Of a stretch of DNA of 34,597 nucleotides, positions 32,643 to 34,597 are shown piece after piece. Position 1 is the first letter of the stretch. The number at the start of each line of letters is the position of its first letter. The DNA lies in assembly GCA_039194995.1 (NCBI GenBank), contig JBCCVR010000057.1, positions 1-34,597 of the forward strand, in the 5' to 3' direction. The position numbers and the translations under genes were made by a program. This DNA comes from CCY15215 sp039194995. GTDB taxonomy: Bacteria > Cyanobacteriota > Cyanobacteriia > Cyanobacteriales > Spirulinaceae. The notes under the pieces are model-generated. The model ran no database searches. It saw nothing but the letters and a program-made list of their open reading frames with translations, and had not been told where the DNA came from.

Positions 32643-33827
32643 TTAACGATCGACCGATCCCATAATCACGTCAATACTGCCGAGAATCGCCACAATATCT
32701 GCAACTTTCATCCCTTTGACCAAGCGAGGCAAAATTTGCAAGTTGTTGAAATCTGGGGCGCGAATCTTAAATCGCCACGGAAACATCCCGCCATTCCCGA
32801 TAATAAATACGCCCAATTCTCCTTTTCCGCTTTCTAAGCGAACGTAATGTTCTCCTTCAGGAATTTTAAAAGTCGGTGCGACTTTTTTGGCGACATATTG
32901 ATAGTCAAACCCATTCCATTCTGATTTTTTCCCTTCTGCCATGCGTTTTGCTTCCAAGTTCTCGTAGGGACCCCCCGGAATTCCCGCACAGGCTTGGCGA
33001 ATAATCTTCACCGACTCGCGCATCTCGCGAATGCGGACGATATACCTTGCAAAACAGTCACCGCTAGTTTCCCACTGCACATCCCAGTCAAAATCGTCGT
33101 AACATTCGTAATGGTCAACTTTGCGTAAGTCCCACTTCACCCCAGAAGCCCGCAACATCGGACCCGACAAACTCCAATTAATCGCTTCTTCCCGAGTAAT
33201 CGTACCAATTCCTTCAATGCGACGGCGGAAAATGGGGTTATTGGTGATTAATTTTTCGTATTCGTCAACAACCGGATCGAAGTAATCACAAAAATCTATA
33301 CACTTATCAATCCAACCATAAGGGAGATCGACAGCAACGCCGCCAACGCGAAAATAGTTGTTATTAATTAAACGAGATCCCGAAGCCGCTTCCCACAGAT
33401 CGTAAATCATTTCCCGTTCCCGGAAAATATAGAAGAAGGGAGTTTGCGCCCCAACGTCAGCGAGGAACGGTCCCAACCACAGTAAATGATTGGCAATGCG
33501 GTTGAGTTCCAGCATGATAACCCGAATGTATTGGGCGCGCTTGGGGACTTCAATATTTGCCAATTGCTCGGGGGCATTCACGGTAATGGCTTCGTTAAAC
33601 ATACCCGCCGCATAATCCCAGCGACTCACGTAAGGTACATACATCACTGTGGTGCGACTTTCCGCGATTTTTTCCATCCCTCGATGGAGGTAGCCGATCA
33701 CGGGTTCGCAGTCGATTACGTCTTCGCCGTCTAGGGTGACGATCAAGCGCAAAACGCCGTGCATCGAGGGATGGTGGGGTCCCATGTTCAAAACCATGGG
33801 TTCGGTTCTAGTTTCTATCTGTGGCAT
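32643..33827 (-). CDS. ndhH: NAD(P)H-quinone oxidoreductase subunit H (NDH-1)
   Basis: A 394-residue protein that matches cyanobacterial NdhH nearly throughout. It has IETRTEPMVLNMGPHHPSMHG, EPVIGYLHRGMEKIAE, IRVIMLELNRIANHLLWLGP, FFYIFREREMIYDLWEA, LSGPMLRASGVKWDLRKVDHYECYDDFDW, GIPGGPYENLE and the C-terminal ILGSIDVIMGSVDR. It forms the 49-kDa-like core of the NDH-1 hydrophilic arm in respiration and cyclic electron flow. The start at 33827 matches the family length of about 394; a longer frame to 33965 adds unconserved sequence. As usual in cyanobacteria it stands apart from other ndh genes. Confidence 0.97.
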   Translation of the reverse strand: MPQIETRTEPMVLNMGPHHPSMHGVLRLIVTLDGEDVIDCEPVIGYLHRGMEKIAESRTTVMYVPYVSRWDYAAGMFNEAITVNAPEQLANIEVPKRAQYIRVIMLELNRIANHLLWLGPFLADVGAQTPFFYIFREREMIYDLWEAASGSRLINNNYFRVGGVAVDLPYGWIDKCIDFCDYFDPVVDEYEKLITNNPIFRRRIEGIGTITREEAINWSLSGPMLRASGVKWDLRKVDHYECYDDFDWDVQWETSGDCFARYIVRIREMRESVKIIRQACAGIPGGPYENLEAKRMAEGKKSEWNGFDYQYVAKKVAPTFKIPEGEHYVRLESGKGELGVFIIGNGGMFPWRFKIRAPDFNNLQILPRLVKGMKVADIVAILGSIDVIMGSVDR

Positions 33828-34017
33828 AGATCGGCAGTGTTCGGGGCTATCTTCGGTGAATGGGTGCGGCGGGGATGGGATTGAAGTTACCCGATCGCCC
33901 AACCGCTCTTTACATTTTTTTACAGCTTTACCGATTATACGGGAATGGGGGGAATGAGTTTGCATCGGAGGGGATATTTGTGGCGATCGCTTGGGAAAGT
34001 GATGAACTAAAGCACAC

Positions 34018-34597
34018 TTAGTCCGATGATGTATTTTTTTCTGCTCCCTCGCTCGATTGTGCTAAATAGATTCCTAACAAAATCACGGGAAAAATAAAAA
34101 TATCCCCAATTCCCAGGGCTTGCGAAAAAATAAACCATGCTAAAATAGCGGCAAAAACGGGTTCTAGTAACAAAAATAATGAGACGAAACCCGATGAGAA
34201 TGTTTTTAAACTATAGGCAACGGCTCCTTGTCCGATAACTTCGCAGAGAACTCCTTGTAAAATAACAGCCAGCCAAACCAATCCGGAACGCGGGAAAAGT
34301 TGTCCTTCTAACAATAGGGCGGTGGGAATGACGGAAACCATTGTGATTAAAGAAATCCAGAAAATAATTTTGGTCGTTGATAGACGATCGCGCAATCGTT
34401 CGATCGTTAACAAGCGGATGCTATAGGCGATCGCAGAAAATAATGCCGCCCCATCACCAATTAAACTCGTCCCAGCACTTTGCCAATCTTCTAGAGAAAT
34501 GGCAATAGAACCCAGAATAGTGATGGCTACCCCCAAGAGAAATTTTCTCTCAAAATATTGCCCAAATAATAACCAACCGCCCAATGTTGTAAAAATT
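34018..34597 (-). CDS. EamA/DMT family transporter, 3' part (cut by window edge)
   Basis: The frame is open to the window end and contains at least 192 residues of the C-terminal half of a drug/metabolite transporter. Helices begin FLLGVAITILGSIAIS, GDGAALFSAIAYSI, IIFWISLITMVSVIPTALLL and LVWLAVILQGVLCEVIGQ. SLKTFSSGFVSLFLLLEPVFAAILAWF is the typical last EamA motif. A full protein would have about 300 residues and ten helices, so the N-terminal half lies outside the window. The first TTG at 34584 is only an internal codon. The substrate is unknown. Confidence 0.85.
   Translation of the reverse strand, partial: IFTTLGGWLLFGQYFERKFLLGVAITILGSIAISLEDWQSAGTSLIGDGAALFSAIAYSIRLLTIERLRDRLSTTKIIFWISLITMVSVIPTALLLEGQLFPRSGLVWLAVILQGVLCEVIGQGAVAYSLKTFSSGFVSLFLLLEPVFAAILAWFIFSQALGIGDIFIFPVILLGIYLAQSSEGAEKNTSSD

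Noticed and set aside
1..34597. CRISPR array, tRNA or rRNA genes
   Set aside because: No regularly spaced direct repeats of 25-40 bp, no cloverleaf with a CCA-type acceptor and no rRNA-like stretches were seen on reading both strands.

Overview
The window comes from a cyanobacterium. The octamer GCGATCGC (HIP1) and its core CGATCG recur in both genes and spacers. Several genes are cyanobacterial or plastid-lineage markers: ndhH, ycf35, a DUF1830 gene and a DnaB helicase split by an intein at a site used in other cyanobacteria. The genus cannot be fixed from the sequence alone. I see no rRNA, tRNA, CRISPR array or prophage.

Layout. 1-5.5 kb (minus strand): a Wzx/MATE-type polysaccharide flippase, then three tandem exported metallo-beta-lactamase-fold proteins of the alkylsulfatase type joined by ATGA overlaps. 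The middle copy has lost metal ligands. 5.58-8.83 kb (minus): an adenylate-forming ligase, a free-standing carrier protein and a HemN-like radical SAM protein in one direction, which looks like a small carrier-protein-tethered pathway. 8.83-9.53 kb: a gene-free, hairpin-rich stretch with a strong inverted repeat and an ORF-less element of about 300 bp. That element resembles a HEARO/omega-RNA (IscB/IsrB-type) element or another IS200/IS605 derivative. 9.53-13 kb: a DUF1830 gene, a second radical SAM protein, a Uma2 nuclease-fold protein and a MAPEG membrane protein.

13.1-19.6 kb: dnaB with a 263-residue intein, a ResB-like cytochrome c biogenesis protein, a PHP phosphoesterase, cobU and an unrecognised protein with a proline-rich 15-bp minisatellite. 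19.7-22.5 kb (plus): a compact run of glycosyltransferase, hexapeptide acetyltransferase, a second Uma2 protein and a macro-domain protein. 22.6-25.2 kb: a cupin gene divergent from an HxlR regulator across a repeat-rich operator region, then a calycin-like protein and an FAD monooxygenase. 25.6-30.6 kb: a protein of four degenerate EF-hand-pair repeats, an aldo/keto reductase and three tandem secreted lectin-fold-like paralogues. 31-34.6 kb: sufE divergent from ycf35, a DUF4340 protein, ndhH and the 3' part of an EamA transporter cut by the window edge.

How the genes work together. Cell-surface polysaccharide functions are the flippase and the glycosyltransferase/acetyltransferase pair. Photosynthesis and respiration housekeeping is represented by ndhH, ycf35, sufE and the ResB-like gene. 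Two tandem triplications of exported proteins show local gene amplification. The most promising undescribed items are the ligase-carrier-radical SAM cassette, the ORF-less structured element beside it, and the metal-ligand-depleted middle copy of the alkylsulfatase-like triplet.
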